A DNA stretch of 9,018 nucleotides, from positions 1 to 9,018 of the forward strand of contig PWPN01000089.1 of NCBI GenBank assembly GCA_003557125.1, written 5' to 3'. Each line of letters begins with the position of its first letter. Within the stretch, counting starts at the first letter, position 1. Both the position numbers and the translations under genes were made by a program. The notes under the pieces are model-generated. The model had not been told where the DNA came from. It saw nothing but the letters and a program-made list of their open reading frames with translations, and made no database searches. Source of the stretch: Phycisphaerae bacterium (GTDB lineage: Bacteria; Planctomycetota; Phycisphaerae; UBA1845; PWPN01). Shown here one piece after another: positions 1 to 6,851 of the stretch.

Positions 1-400
1 ACTCGACGAGCCTGCCGACCGACTCGAACGGCACGAGGTAGCCGCCGTTCACAGAATTCCGGAAGAAAATCCTCGCGTAGAACTCGGCGACGACGGCTTT
101 GATGCCCGCCTCGGCCAAGGCCAACGGTGCATGCTCGCGCGAGCTGCCGCACCCGAAGTTGCGACCCCCGACGATGATCGAATACGCGCTGGTCGTGTTG
201 GACTCATCTTCCATGTCGACGAAGGGGATGTGCCCGTCGGGCAGGCCGGCCGCCTCTTTCGGTACGCCGCAGAGCGCGTAGCGCCCGAACTGTTTCCGCT
301 CTTCGGGAATGGCCGGGTTGTACGTCAGAAAAGAGGCCGGGATGATCTGGTCCGTATCGATGTCGTTGCCCAGCACGTAAACCTTGCCCTTGATGATTTC
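1..400 (-). CDS. leuD: 3-isopropylmalate dehydratase small subunit (LeuD), partial, with a stop at codon 2
   Basis: This is the small (swivel-domain) subunit of isopropylmalate isomerase, which with LeuC interconverts 2- and 3-isopropylmalate in cytoplasmic leucine synthesis. The frame reads IIKGKVYVLGNDIDTDQIIP near the N-terminus and GGRNFGCGSSREHAP further on; both are family hallmarks. About 133 codons are visible, and the last ~30 of a usual ~160-residue protein lie beyond the left edge. The start is odd. The only well-placed ATG (406-404), with AAGGGA seven bases upstream, is followed at once by an in-frame TAA (403-401), and the homologous frame resumes at 400. A GTG at 376-374, with AAGG five bases upstream, could start a product lacking about nine N-terminal residues. 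The TAA may be a real mutation, a regulatory start-stop or a sequencing error. A dimethylmalate or homoaconitate dehydratase subunit is possible but less likely. Confidence 0.85.
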
Positions 401-486
401 TTACATGTCCGCATCCCTTTCGTCGTGGGCCGATCGTCCCGATCCCGTCGCGATCGCCCCGATGATCTATGTCGCCGAAGCCGTTC

Positions 487-529
487 AAAAAAAGCGGGGC
501 GAACCGGTTTGTGTGCCGATTCGCCCCGT
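487..529 (-). terminator. Intrinsic terminator downstream of the DUF2617-like gene
   Basis: On the minus strand a GC-rich hairpin has a 9-bp perfect stem (CGGGGCGAA at 495-503 against TTCGCCCCG at 520-528). One mismatch and three or four more inner pairs follow. The minus-strand RNA then runs into seven U residues (the A run at 487-493). It lies about 60 bases past the stop of the gene at 593-1159 and about 80 bases before leuD, so leuD is probably not simply co-transcribed with that gene. Confidence 0.8.
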
Positions 530-592
530 TATCGTACCGTGTCCATCGCTCGTTCGCCACGGATGCCGGTATGCCCGCCGGTCGCCCTTGGG

Positions 593-1159
593 TTACTGCG
601 AGTTCCCTTGCGAGCCGACCTCGAAGATCGACTGGGTTTTCAGGATCGTATAGTCGGCCGGGAAGGCATGGAACGTCTGCACATGCATTTCCCGGTCCCG
701 CAACTCCCAGTCGATGAACGAGAAGGGCACAAGGTTGTCCTCGTCGGCCCAGTCGTTGTACTGCATGACCATGCCGCGTTTGGCGGCATAGTTGAGAAGA
801 TCCCGATGCGAGGCATGGAACAGATTCCGCGTCATGCGTTCCACTTGCGTCGAGAGAATGTAGTGCATTCCGTCATCGAACTTTTCGACGTGGTCGCGCT
901 CGCCTCGGAACTGGAATGACGTGATCAATCCATTCTGCGGAAGCACTTCGATATCATCCGTCGTCACCTCGGTGACGCACCGCCCACCCGACTGGACCGT
1001 CACGACATGCGACAGCCCCATCACCCAGATGTCGGCCTGATAATTCGGCCATTCGAGGTGCCGGCTTTTGTGAATGCAGAACAGTTCCGGATGCAACGGC
1101 CGACGGTAAAGTGCAAATTTAAGGTCTGCAACGCGTTGTAGTGTTTGCCCGAGTTCCAC
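593..1159 (-). CDS. DUF2617-like protein of unknown function
   Basis: This is a 188-residue soluble protein with no signal peptide or membrane segment. The N-terminal part carries FALYRRPLHPELFCIHKSR (residues ~15-33). A central section contains TEVTTDDIEVLPQNGLI and FQFRGERD, and the C-terminal part ends in VQTFHAFPADYTILKTQSI. I recall these blocks from planctomycete proteins labelled DUF2617; the biochemical role is unknown. The start is a GTG (1159-1157), supported by GAGG (1170-1167) seven bases upstream. Its own terminator (487-529) and a long upstream leader suggest a single-gene transcript. It diverges from the beta-propeller gene. The gene is secure; the family name comes from memory of conserved motifs, so it is moderately sure. 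Confidence 0.75.
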   Translation of the reverse strand: MELGQTLQRVADLKFALYRRPLHPELFCIHKSRHLEWPNYQADIWVMGLSHVVTVQSGGRCVTEVTTDDIEVLPQNGLITSFQFRGERDHVEKFDDGMHYILSTQVERMTRNLFHASHRDLLNYAAKRGMVMQYNDWADEDNLVPFSFIDWELRDREMHVQTFHAFPADYTILKTQSIFEVGSQGNSQ

Positions 1160-1432
1160 TGGACTACCTCAATATAAAGACACGCGAAATCCCTTTCGCT
1201 GGCGGCGATCCGTCAGCTACCTGTTGTTTCCTCACGCACCACACAAAGCATTGAGACTCGCTTTGGGTGTGTTGAGCTGCCTCTCTCCCCTTACGGCGTC
1301 TGTCACGTTACGCGGCCCGCGGCTCAGTCCAAGCGCCTGGTGCACTCGATCAAGCCCTTCGTGGGGCCGCCGAGCGTGTCGCGCCTCTCTACGGCAGCGA
1401 TCCCTCCCGGCAGGCCAAAGTATGATGGCCCC
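1160..1432 (-). other. Long GC-rich leader of the DUF2617-like gene; possible structured RNA
   Basis: No convincing coding region is seen on either strand. A minus-strand promoter candidate (TACAAT at 1439-1434) would give a leader of about 270 bases. Strong complementary segments are present. 1427-1432 can pair with 1363-1368 (6 bp, GGGGCC/GGCCCC). The same segment, as 1364-1370, can instead pair with 1312-1318 (7 bp, all G/C), so the two pairings exclude each other. A separate hairpin lies at about 1240-1273 (CAAAGC/GCTTTG plus four more pairs across a two-base bulge). It matches no RNA family I recognise. It could equally be an ordinary GC-rich untranslated region. Confidence 0.25.
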
Positions 1433-1433
1433 G

Positions 1434-1462
1434 ATTGTAACGCACCTTTGTGGCAAAACCAA
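1434..1462 (-). promoter_or_regulatory. Candidate promoter for the DUF2617-like gene
   Basis: The -10 candidate is TACAAT (1439-1434), five of six matches to the sigma-70 consensus. A weak -35, TTGGTT (1462-1457), sits 17 bases away. Transcription would begin near 1427, in the run of G residues that opens the structured leader. The region is more AT-rich than its surroundings. The weak -35 keeps confidence low. Confidence 0.35.
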
Positions 1463-1634
1463 CGAAAATTTACCCTCAAAAACGCTCTTTTCATCAAATA
1501 TTGCCGATCCTTATACGCTCGACCCCCCAAACGGTTCCACATAACCTCAAATTCCATTGCTCAAAAATGAAACATGAAAGCAGCGGTGGTTTACAGATGC
1601 GTATCTTCCAGCGATGCTTTAAGTGCACGATCTC

Positions 1635-1663
1635 TGCCTGGACACGTAGATCGTAATTATAAT
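1635..1663 (+). promoter_or_regulatory. Candidate promoter for the beta-propeller gene
   Basis: A perfect TATAAT lies at 1658-1663 in an AT-rich patch. The -35 is poor: TGCCTG at 17-base spacing, or TGGACA (1639-1644) at a short 13-base spacing. Transcription from here would start near 1670. That gives a ~40-base leader with a small CGGGG/CCCCG hairpin (1672-1687) just before the ribosome binding site, and it fits a start codon at 1712 rather than upstream. Confidence 0.4.
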
Positions 1664-1695
1664 ATCGTCAGCGGGGGTTCATCCCCGACCTTCAC

Positions 1696-1703
1696 GGGAG
1701 GAG
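1696..1703 (+). promoter_or_regulatory. Ribosome binding site that fixes the beta-propeller start
   Basis: GGGAGGAG lies eight bases before the ATG at 1712. The earlier in-frame ATG at 1574 has no such site and lies upstream of the TATAAT at 1658. A later in-frame ATG at 1811 also lacks one. Confidence 0.75.
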
Positions 1704-1711
1704 ACAAAACA

Positions 1712-3874
1712 ATGCCCGAAAAATGCGCCGGGACCGTAACGGTCCAGGGTTCATCTCCGCATGTCCCGAACATGCAGTGGCCAAAACGATCATCCCGAAC
1801 AAGCAAATCCATGGGCCGACCCATCTTTGCTGTAGTATTGGCACTCGTGGGGGCCGGCGGAGCGCAATGCCTGCCACCGCCCGACGCAGAGCGGACGGCA
1901 GGCCTTGCGAAGTTCGAGTCGGCAGAACAGATGCGCACGTACCTCGCTGACCAGGCAAACGGTCGGCTCGGCCAAAACCGATGGCGCGGAGGATTGTTCG
2001 CGGGTTTCAGTTTCGCGTCCCCGCCGATGATGGACTCAGCCGAAGCCCCCGCGTCACAGGAGGGCGACGACGGCAGCCAGTTTTCGACGACCAACATCCA
2101 GGAAGTCGGCGTCGATGAAAGCGACGTCGTCAAAAACAACGGTACCCATATTTTCTGGCTCAAGGGTCGCATGATCCACGTGGTCTCCGCCACGCCTCCG
2201 GAAGCGATGGTCGAGGTCGCCACGATCGCGCTCGATGCGCCGGGCGACGCGCTCTACCTCCGCGGCCGACAGCTCATCGCACTTTCGTACGGATTTGACG
2301 GCGGCAACTGGCAGGAAGCAGATCGAGCGGACGGCGACGCGCCGGTCAGCAGTTCTCCCGGATCGCCCGATCCGTCCGATCCCGTGGCCACGGTCGTCGC
2401 GCCCGCGTCCCCGCCCTTCATCGGGGGCCCCTGGTTCGACGGCGGGCGCGTTACGGTCACCTTCGTGGACGTCAGCGACCCGGCCTCGCCGGTTATCGAG
2501 GCGGCTGTGGATATCGAGGGCAGCCTCGTCACCAGCCGACTCATCGACAATCGTCTCCATCTCGTCCTGACGACCATACCGCGCTTGCCGTTCAACGCCA
2601 CGCCCGCAGCCGTGCGCGCGATGACGCTGGACGACTGGCTGCCGGATTTTGCGATCAGTACCGAGGTCGGCCAGGTCCGCTCCGGCAAGCTCATTGCCTG
2701 GCAGAACGCCTATCGGCCGATCTATGAAGACGGATTCGGGATCACCACGGTGGTGACCCTGGATGCCGACGACCCGACCGGCGAGCTCTCATCCACCGCA
2801 CTGACAGCCGACGCGGGCACGATCTACGCGAGCCGTCAGGCGATTTATATTTGCGATCCCAAATACGACTGGACCCTCGGCCTGGGACGCGCCGACACGA
2901 TCGTCCACAAATTGAATTTCACCCCCGAAGGCACCGCCTACGCCGCCAGCGGGCTGGTCCCCGGCCGACCGCTGAGCCAGTATTCGCTCGGCGAGCACGA
3001 AGGGTACCTGCGCATCGCCACCACGCAGGAGACCTTTACCTGGCTGACGGAGGCGAGCACCAACGGCGTCTACGTTCTCGAGGAGGTCGACGGCGAGCTG
3101 GCGATCGTCGGGCGCGTCGAGGACCTCGGCATCGACGAGACGATCTACGCGGCCCGGTTCCTCGGCGACCGCGGCTTTCTCGTGACGTTCCGGCGGGTCG
3201 ACCCGCTCTACACGCTCGACCTGAGCGACCCGACGGACCCACGGGTACTCGGCGAGCTGAAGATCCCCGGCTACTCGGACCACATCCAGCTCATCGGCGA
3301 GGACCACCTGTTGACCATCGGCAAGGACGCCGAAGAGGCAGGCGATTGGGGCGCCTGGATCCTCGGCGTGCAGCTGTCGATCTTCGACGTGACCGACATG
3401 AGCGACCCCGTCCTGCTCCACAAGGAGGTCATCGGGACGCGCGGCACCCACAGCGAAGCCAACAACAACCCCAAGGCATTCAACTATTTCGCCCCGGCCG
3501 ACGCACTGGCGTTTCCGATCGAGCTCTACGAGGGCGATCCCGGCGGGCCGACCTTCGGCCAATGGGAGTTCACGGGGCTCATGGTCTACCGCGTGACGGT
3601 CGAGGACGGCTTCACGGAACTGGGACGGATCTCCACCACGCCTCCGGACGATGCCGCGGCGAGTGGATGCGGGTGGTGGCATACCGGCCCGTCACGCGGC
3701 GTGTTCATCGGCTCGCACGTCTATGCGGTCAGCAACGTCGGCGTGGCATCGGCGGAGCTCGACGACGTTTCGACGGTCCTGGACGAAGTGTTCTTCGAGG
3801 AGGATACGCAGCAACCGCAGTGCGGCTGGGACGTGCCGTGGATCCTGCCGGCTGTCAGCGAAGGGCTGCGGTAA
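1712..3874 (+). CDS. Exported beta-propeller domain protein (Beta_propel family)
   Basis: The 720-residue product has a long basic N-region (KRSSRTSK, ~25-32), a hydrophobic stretch (IFAVVLALVGAGGA, ~38-51) and a cysteine at ~53. This suggests export, but GAQC is not a clean lipobox, so lipoprotein status is uncertain. The diagnostic block TTNIQEVGVDESDVVKNNG lies at ~126-144. Later typical blocks are FVDVSDPASPVIEA, LDLSDPTDPRVLGELKIPGY, QLSIFDVTDMSDPVLLHKEV and, near the end, SRGVFIGSHVYAVSNVGV. Together they fit the secreted beta-propeller family distantly related to WD40. The molecular function of that family is unknown; binding at the cell surface is a guess. Repeated DVSDP/DLSDP/DVTDMSDP phrases mark successive blades. 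The frame stays open back to 1574, but promoter and ribosome-site evidence favour 1712. It converges on the PEP-CTERM gene. Confidence 0.9.
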   Translation: MPEKCAGTVTVQGSSPHVPNMQWPKRSSRTSKSMGRPIFAVVLALVGAGGAQCLPPPDAERTAGLAKFESAEQMRTYLADQANGRLGQNRWRGGLFAGFSFASPPMMDSAEAPASQEGDDGSQFSTTNIQEVGVDESDVVKNNGTHIFWLKGRMIHVVSATPPEAMVEVATIALDAPGDALYLRGRQLIALSYGFDGGNWQEADRADGDAPVSSSPGSPDPSDPVATVVAPASPPFIGGPWFDGGRVTVTFVDVSDPASPVIEAAVDIEGSLVTSRLIDNRLHLVLTTIPRLPFNATPAAVRAMTLDDWLPDFAISTEVGQVRSGKLIAWQNAYRPIYEDGFGITTVVTLDADDPTGELSSTALTADAGTIYASRQAIYICDPKYDWTLGLGRADTIVHKLNFTPEGTAYAASGLVPGRPLSQYSLGEHEGYLRIATTQETFTWLTEASTNGVYVLEEVDGELAIVGRVEDLGIDETIYAARFLGDRGFLVTFRRVDPLYTLDLSDPTDPRVLGELKIPGYSDHIQLIGEDHLLTIGKDAEEAGDWGAWILGVQLSIFDVTDMSDPVLLHKEVIGTRGTHSEANNNPKAFNYFAPADALAFPIELYEGDPGGPTFGQWEFTGLMVYRVTVEDGFTELGRISTTPPDDAAASGCGWWHTGPSRGVFIGSHVYAVSNVGVASAELDDVSTVLDEVFFEEDTQQPQCGWDVPWILPAVSEGLR

Positions 3875-3969
3875 CGCAATAGAATGGCGCAGGGGGGGAC
3901 GGTGCCGGTGGCCCCTGCCTTTGTGACAAATGGTCCCTGTTTTCGGTGCCAAATCATGCCAAAAAGAAT

Positions 3970-3997
3970 GCCCCCGGCAGGCCTGCCGGGGGCTTTT
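3970..3997. terminator. Bidirectional palindromic terminator between convergent genes
   Basis: A perfect 24-base palindrome has arms GCCCCCGGCAGG (3970-3981) and CCTGCCGGGGGC (3982-3993). It is followed by TTTT on the plus strand and, on the minus strand, by TTTTT three bases beyond the stem. It sits ~95 bases after the beta-propeller stop and ~75 bases after the PEP-CTERM stop, so it can end both transcripts. The PEP-CTERM gene is the nearer and better spaced client. Confidence 0.8.
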
Positions 3998-4069
3998 GGT
4001 ATCCCTGCTTGATACGGCACTTTCGATATCGGTACGACCGAGGATTGCGGTTGTGTGTCGTTGACGAAA

Positions 4070-4726
4070 TCAGCGCCTACGGCGAAGAAGCGCCAGGCCT
4101 CCCAGTGCCAGCAGGCTCAGCGAGGCCGGCTCGGGGATATAGGTGTAGGTCAGCGATACCGTGCCGAGCGTTTCTATGTCGAAATCGAACGTGGTGCCAG
4201 AGTGCGTGGAGCCAGCCGTGCCGGCGAATTCCACACCGTTATATTCCGGCGCGATCCCGACCGAACCGGTGCCGATGTAAGGCGCCAGGCCGGTGCTGAT
4301 TTCATCCGTCAGGAAAACATCGTGATCGACAAAGACGATCGTCAAGCTGTCACCGACAGGTACCGTGTAGTCGCCCAGCTTGTCGGACAGGTCCATGACC
4401 AGGCTGACGCCAAGATCGGACGGCCCGCCGAAACCGTAAGACTGCTCGGCGGCATAAATCGACACCGTCGCAGGATCGTTGGTGATATTCGTGTACGTGT
4501 GCGCGTGGTAATCCGAGAGCGACACTTCGAGTTGAACGGAAAGCAGCGTCAAGGCCCCGCCCTGATCGTCGAATTGGTCGAACTGATACTCGAACATGTC
4601 AAAATCGATATCCATCCAATCTTTTGTCTGGACCTGCGTCATCGGGTACGCCTGGGCCGCGGAAACCGATAACAGGGTAGAGACTGCCAGCGCCGCTACG
4701 ATACTGAGAATAGATACCTTTTTCAT
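4070..4726 (-). CDS. PEP-CTERM sorting domain protein, possibly choice-of-anchor E type
   Basis: The 218-residue exported protein has a classic signal peptide (MKKVSILSIVAALAVSTLLS..AAQA, cleavage after ~26). It ends in a PEP-CTERM tail: PEP at 198-200, a short hydrophobic segment LSLLALGGLALL, then RRRR. In this system an exosortase recognises the tail and delivers the protein to the envelope or extracellular matrix. The body is acidic and beta-rich. The section FDDQGGALTLLSVQLEVSLS (~52-71) followed by NITNDPATVSI resembles the choice-of-anchor E domain, but I hold that assignment loosely. The ATG is preceded by a G-rich ribosome site (GGGGGGAT) about nine bases away. No exosortase gene is in the window; it would normally be elsewhere in the genome. 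Confidence 0.88.
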   Translation of the reverse strand: MKKVSILSIVAALAVSTLLSVSAAQAYPMTQVQTKDWMDIDFDMFEYQFDQFDDQGGALTLLSVQLEVSLSDYHAHTYTNITNDPATVSIYAAEQSYGFGGPSDLGVSLVMDLSDKLGDYTVPVGDSLTIVFVDHDVFLTDEISTGLAPYIGTGSVGIAPEYNGVEFAGTAGSTHSGTTFDFDIETLGTVSLTYTYIPEPASLSLLALGGLALLRRRR

Positions 4727-5092
4727 CGTGCTTCATCCCCCCTTGCCGGTGTGGGCCGGCATTTCCCGGTCTGGCTTCATCCAGGCGAGCCGCATGCACG
4801 TGCGTACGGCCGGCGCCCTCGGACAAAATCGTTAGTGACGCCCATCGAAATGGCACGACCCGCTCCGAAGTTTTCGGTCAAAGGTCATGGCCTATTTCCC
4901 TCGCACGTTACAGCTTACCGATCCACTGGATGATTACAAGAAAATTTTCCCGCATCTTTCGATTTATTCTGCCATGCCGTCACCATGTATCCTTGGAACA
5001 TCTTGTAAAATATGAGCTTAACCTGTCGGAGTCATTTCGGATGATTCAGGCGACCCATCTGCAATATTTCCAGCGCATGGGATCGTGGAAGG
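4727..5092. other. Non-coding stretch upstream of the PEP-CTERM gene and downstream of lpxB
   Basis: These 366 bases hold no gene I can support. In the PEP-CTERM leader there is a hairpin with stem TGCCGG/CCGGCA (4744-4749 and 4756-4761), 13-18 bases before the ribosome site. About 4925-5060 is AT-rich and contains the 10-base palindrome GAAAATTTTC (4940-4949). I found no clear -35/-10 pair for the PEP-CTERM gene and no intrinsic terminator for lpxB. Open frames here are short and unsupported. Confidence 0.6.
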
Positions 5093-6274
5093 TCAGCCTG
5101 GACGATCGTTGCGGTTGCGGGCCATGGACAGGGCGAGCTCTGCGGTGCGCGACGATGCGCTCATGGTACCGAGCGAATCGATCACGTCGCGCAGATCGTT
5201 TTGCATCGCCTCGCGGCGCGACGCGTCGGCGAGCAGGTCGAGGGCCTCGGCGGCGATCGGTGCCGTTGATGTATAGTAGGGCATGAACTCGGGCACGATG
5301 CGTCGGTCGGCCAGGATGTTGACGAGGCACAGGTGCGGCGTGCGGACGAGCCAGCGCCCGACAAGCCGATAACCCCATTTCGAACCGTTGTACATCACGA
5401 TCATCGGCACATGGTGCCAGGCGACTTCGAGCGTGGCAGTGCCCGACGCGCACAACGCCAGATCCGCAGCCTGGAGCACCTCGGCATTGCGGTCGACGAG
5501 CACGCGATAGTGGAACCGCTCGGTTCGCAAGGCCGTTTCGATCGTCGCCCCGGCCGACGCGTCCGCAGCCGCGAACAGGATGATCGCATCGGGATGGTGC
5601 TGTGCGATCGTTCGAGCGACTTCGATCTGTCCCGGCAGCACCTCGTTGACGACGTGCCGACGCGATCCCGGCAGGCAGGCGATGACCGGCTTGCCCGCGC
5701 CTCGGAGCTCCGCGCACAGATCGGCCTCGGACGAAGCCTCTTTCAACTGTTCGACGAGCGGATGGCCCACGAAATCGGTCGGCACGCCGCGGCCCCGGAA
5801 ATAATCCTGCTCGAAGGGCAGGATGGCTGCGAGGTGATCGACCCGTCGTCGCACACGCCCGATGCGCCACGGTGCCCAGGCCCACAATTGCGGCGCGATG
5901 TAGTAGAGGACCGGACAGCCCGCGGCACGGATGTGGCGCGCCATCGGCAGATGAAGCGCGGGCGAGTCGATGAGGATGGCCAGGTCGGCCGGCTCGGCGC
6001 GGAGTCGGCTCCGCACGCGACGCAGCAGCCTCCACGCATGACCGACCATCTGGATCGCCCGAACGAGCATGGCCGATCGCTCTGTCAGATCGTCCATGGC
6101 CTCGCAACCTGCCTGCTGCATACGCGGCCCGGCCACGCCGAAAAAGCGCGTCTCCGGCGCACGCTCGCCAATGGCAGCGATCAGAGAGGCCCCGTGCCGG
6201 TCACCGCTGTGTTCTGCGGCGGACAGGAAGATCCGTGCGGGGTGGGGCGGCACGTCGGGGCTGTTGTCGGTCAT
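5093..6274 (-). CDS. lpxB: Lipid-A-disaccharide synthase
   Basis: LpxB is a family GT19 glycosyltransferase at the inner membrane. It joins UDP-2,3-diacylglucosamine and lipid X to form the lipid A disaccharide and release UDP. The 393-residue length is normal. Visible family blocks are SAAEHSGDRHGA (~18-29), FGVAGPRMQ (45-53), LYYIAPQLWAWAP (~123-135), LPFEQDYF (152-159), FVGHPL (168-173), LPGSRRHVVNEVLP (201-214), the nucleotide-site signature CASGTATLEVAW (275-286) and NILADRRIVPEF (319-330). The loop after the first acidic strand reads IDSPALH, where many relatives have a P-D-F-N-like sequence. The gene has its own promoter (6310-6337) but only a weak ribosome site. No lpxA, lpxC or lpxD neighbours are visible. 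Its presence argues for a lipid A-bearing outer membrane. Confidence 0.96.
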   Translation of the reverse strand: MTDNSPDVPPHPARIFLSAAEHSGDRHGASLIAAIGERAPETRFFGVAGPRMQQAGCEAMDDLTERSAMLVRAIQMVGHAWRLLRRVRSRLRAEPADLAILIDSPALHLPMARHIRAAGCPVLYYIAPQLWAWAPWRIGRVRRRVDHLAAILPFEQDYFRGRGVPTDFVGHPLVEQLKEASSEADLCAELRGAGKPVIACLPGSRRHVVNEVLPGQIEVARTIAQHHPDAIILFAAADASAGATIETALRTERFHYRVLVDRNAEVLQAADLALCASGTATLEVAWHHVPMIVMYNGSKWGYRLVGRWLVRTPHLCLVNILADRRIVPEFMPYYTSTAPIAAEALDLLADASRREAMQNDLRDVIDSLGTMSASSRTAELALSMARNRNDRPG

Positions 6275-6309
6275 GGCGTCGGCTCGCAGAGGTCCACAAT
6301 GAGCATGTC

Positions 6310-6337
6310 GTTATACCCGTAGCCGCAACAGGGTCAA
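6310..6337 (-). promoter_or_regulatory. Sigma-70-like promoter of lpxB
   Basis: On the minus strand TTGACC (6337-6332) is followed, after 16 bases, by TATAAC (6315-6310). Each hexamer matches five of six consensus positions. Transcription would start near 6303, giving a ~29-base leader before the lpxB ATG at 6274. Confidence 0.65.
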
Positions 6338-6499
6338 ACAATCGCATCGATGCACGGGCGGAACGCGTTTGACCTCCCTCCATGGCCGCCACCTCGGTAG
6401 GCATCCGATGGCTGCCCGCGTATACTGCGCCCGATCACGGCGACGAAGGGATGGTTTGCCTGTGCGGGCAAGATGCATCGAGACCTTGCGCCGGGTGGG
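6338..6499. other. Non-coding spacer upstream of lpxB, with degenerate repeat fragments
   Basis: I see no supportable gene here. Two short pieces relate to the repeats downstream. GCCCGATCACGG at 6429-6440 equals the closing part of each 43-bp tandem unit. GCGGGCAAGATGC near 6461-6473 looks like a decayed, inverted copy of the palindrome at 6500-6516. Confidence 0.45.
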
Positions 6500-6516
6500 A
6501 CGGGCATCTTGCCCGT
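6500..6516 (+). repeat. REP-like palindrome, variant copy
   Basis: ACGGGCATCTTGCCCGT is a perfect 7-bp stem (ACGGGCA/TGCCCGT) with a TCT loop, preceded by GGTGGG. It differs from the copies at 8090-8106 and 8763-8779 (ACGGGCG/CGCCCGT, loop TCT) only at the loop-closing base pair, where both partners have changed together. It lies in the same orientation as those copies and inverted relative to the array at 6541-6712. Confidence 0.8.
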
Positions 6517-6540
6517 CAGGTGTAGCGATAATCCTGGACA

Positions 6541-6712
6541 GGACGGGCGAGACGCCCGTACCACCCTGAAAGTGCCCGATCACGGACGGGCGAGACGCCC
6601 GTACCACCCTGAAAGTGCCCGATCACGGACGGGTGAGACGCCCGTACCACCCTGAAAGTGCCCGATCACGGACGGGCGAGGCGCCCGTACCACCCTGAAA
6701 GTGCCCGATCAC
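6541..6712 (-). repeat. Tandem array of four 43-bp units, each with a REP-like palindrome
   Basis: The units are 6541-6583, 6584-6626, 6627-6669 and 6670-6712. They are identical except for a C-to-T change in the stem of unit 3 and an A-to-G change in the loop of units' last copy (unit 4). Each unit carries the palindrome ACGGGCG-AGA-CGCCCGT, then ACCACCCTGAA, then a tail ending GTGCCCGATCAC. The palindrome half is the inverse of the repeat found after scpA and ridA; strand is given as minus to match that orientation. There is no CRISPR logic, because the whole unit repeats and there are no variable spacers. Short open frames across it are repeat-derived. Confidence 0.93.
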
Positions 6713-6851
6713 GGCATGGAGACGGGTCATCAGGGCGCGCGGGATTGCTTGACAGAGGTACTGCTGGCAGAGGGCAGGGGCGGACTGGCTCGCAGCCTCG
6801 TGGGACGAAGTGCCCGCTGAGGTGCTCGCCTGGTCCTAGCGGATAGCAATC
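6713..6851 (+). promoter_or_regulatory. Upstream region of scpA, promoter not resolved
   Basis: A perfect TTGACA lies at 6749-6754, but no acceptable -10 hexamer sits 16-18 bases beyond it (GGGCAG at that place). The scpA start has only a weak purine-rich stretch (GCGGAT) before it. A 34-codon open frame from 6717 to about 6821 crosses this region, without a ribosome site or any recognisable sequence. Confidence 0.25.

Noticed and set aside
131..919. 262-codon open frame on the plus strand
   Set aside because: It is antisense to leuD and the DUF2617-like gene, has arginine/valine-rich shadow composition and runs through the minus-strand terminator.
1314..1368. tRNA-like GGCCC...GGGCC fold containing GCTCAGT
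   Set aside because: It has no T-arm, anticodon arm or CCA end that fits a tRNA.
1574..1711. 46-residue N-terminal extension of the beta-propeller protein
   Set aside because: It lies over the promoter-like TATAAT and has no ribosome site; the ATG at 1712 has a strong one.
2789..3682. 297-codon open frame on the minus strand
   Set aside because: It is antisense to the beta-propeller gene, whose own frame carries all the family motifs.
2851..3882. 343-codon open frame on the plus strand
   Set aside because: It is an out-of-frame shadow of the beta-propeller gene, arginine-rich with no domain.
4930..5286. 118-codon open frame whose first ~50 residues lie outside lpxB
   Set aside because: There is no ribosome site or recognisable sequence, and its second half is an arginine-rich shadow of lpxB.
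6274..6306. 11-codon leader peptide overlapping the lpxB start (ATGA overlap)
   Set aside because: Its ATG falls at or before the predicted transcription start and has no ribosome site; the overlap is probably chance.
5333..6322. 329-codon open frame on the plus strand
   Set aside because: It is antisense to lpxB, which is unambiguous.
6541..6712. CRISPR array
   Set aside because: Units of 43 bp are contiguous and near-identical with no variable spacers, and no cas genes are present.
6717..6821. 34-codon open frame upstream of scpA
   Set aside because: It starts at the edge of the repeat array and has no ribosome site or recognisable content.
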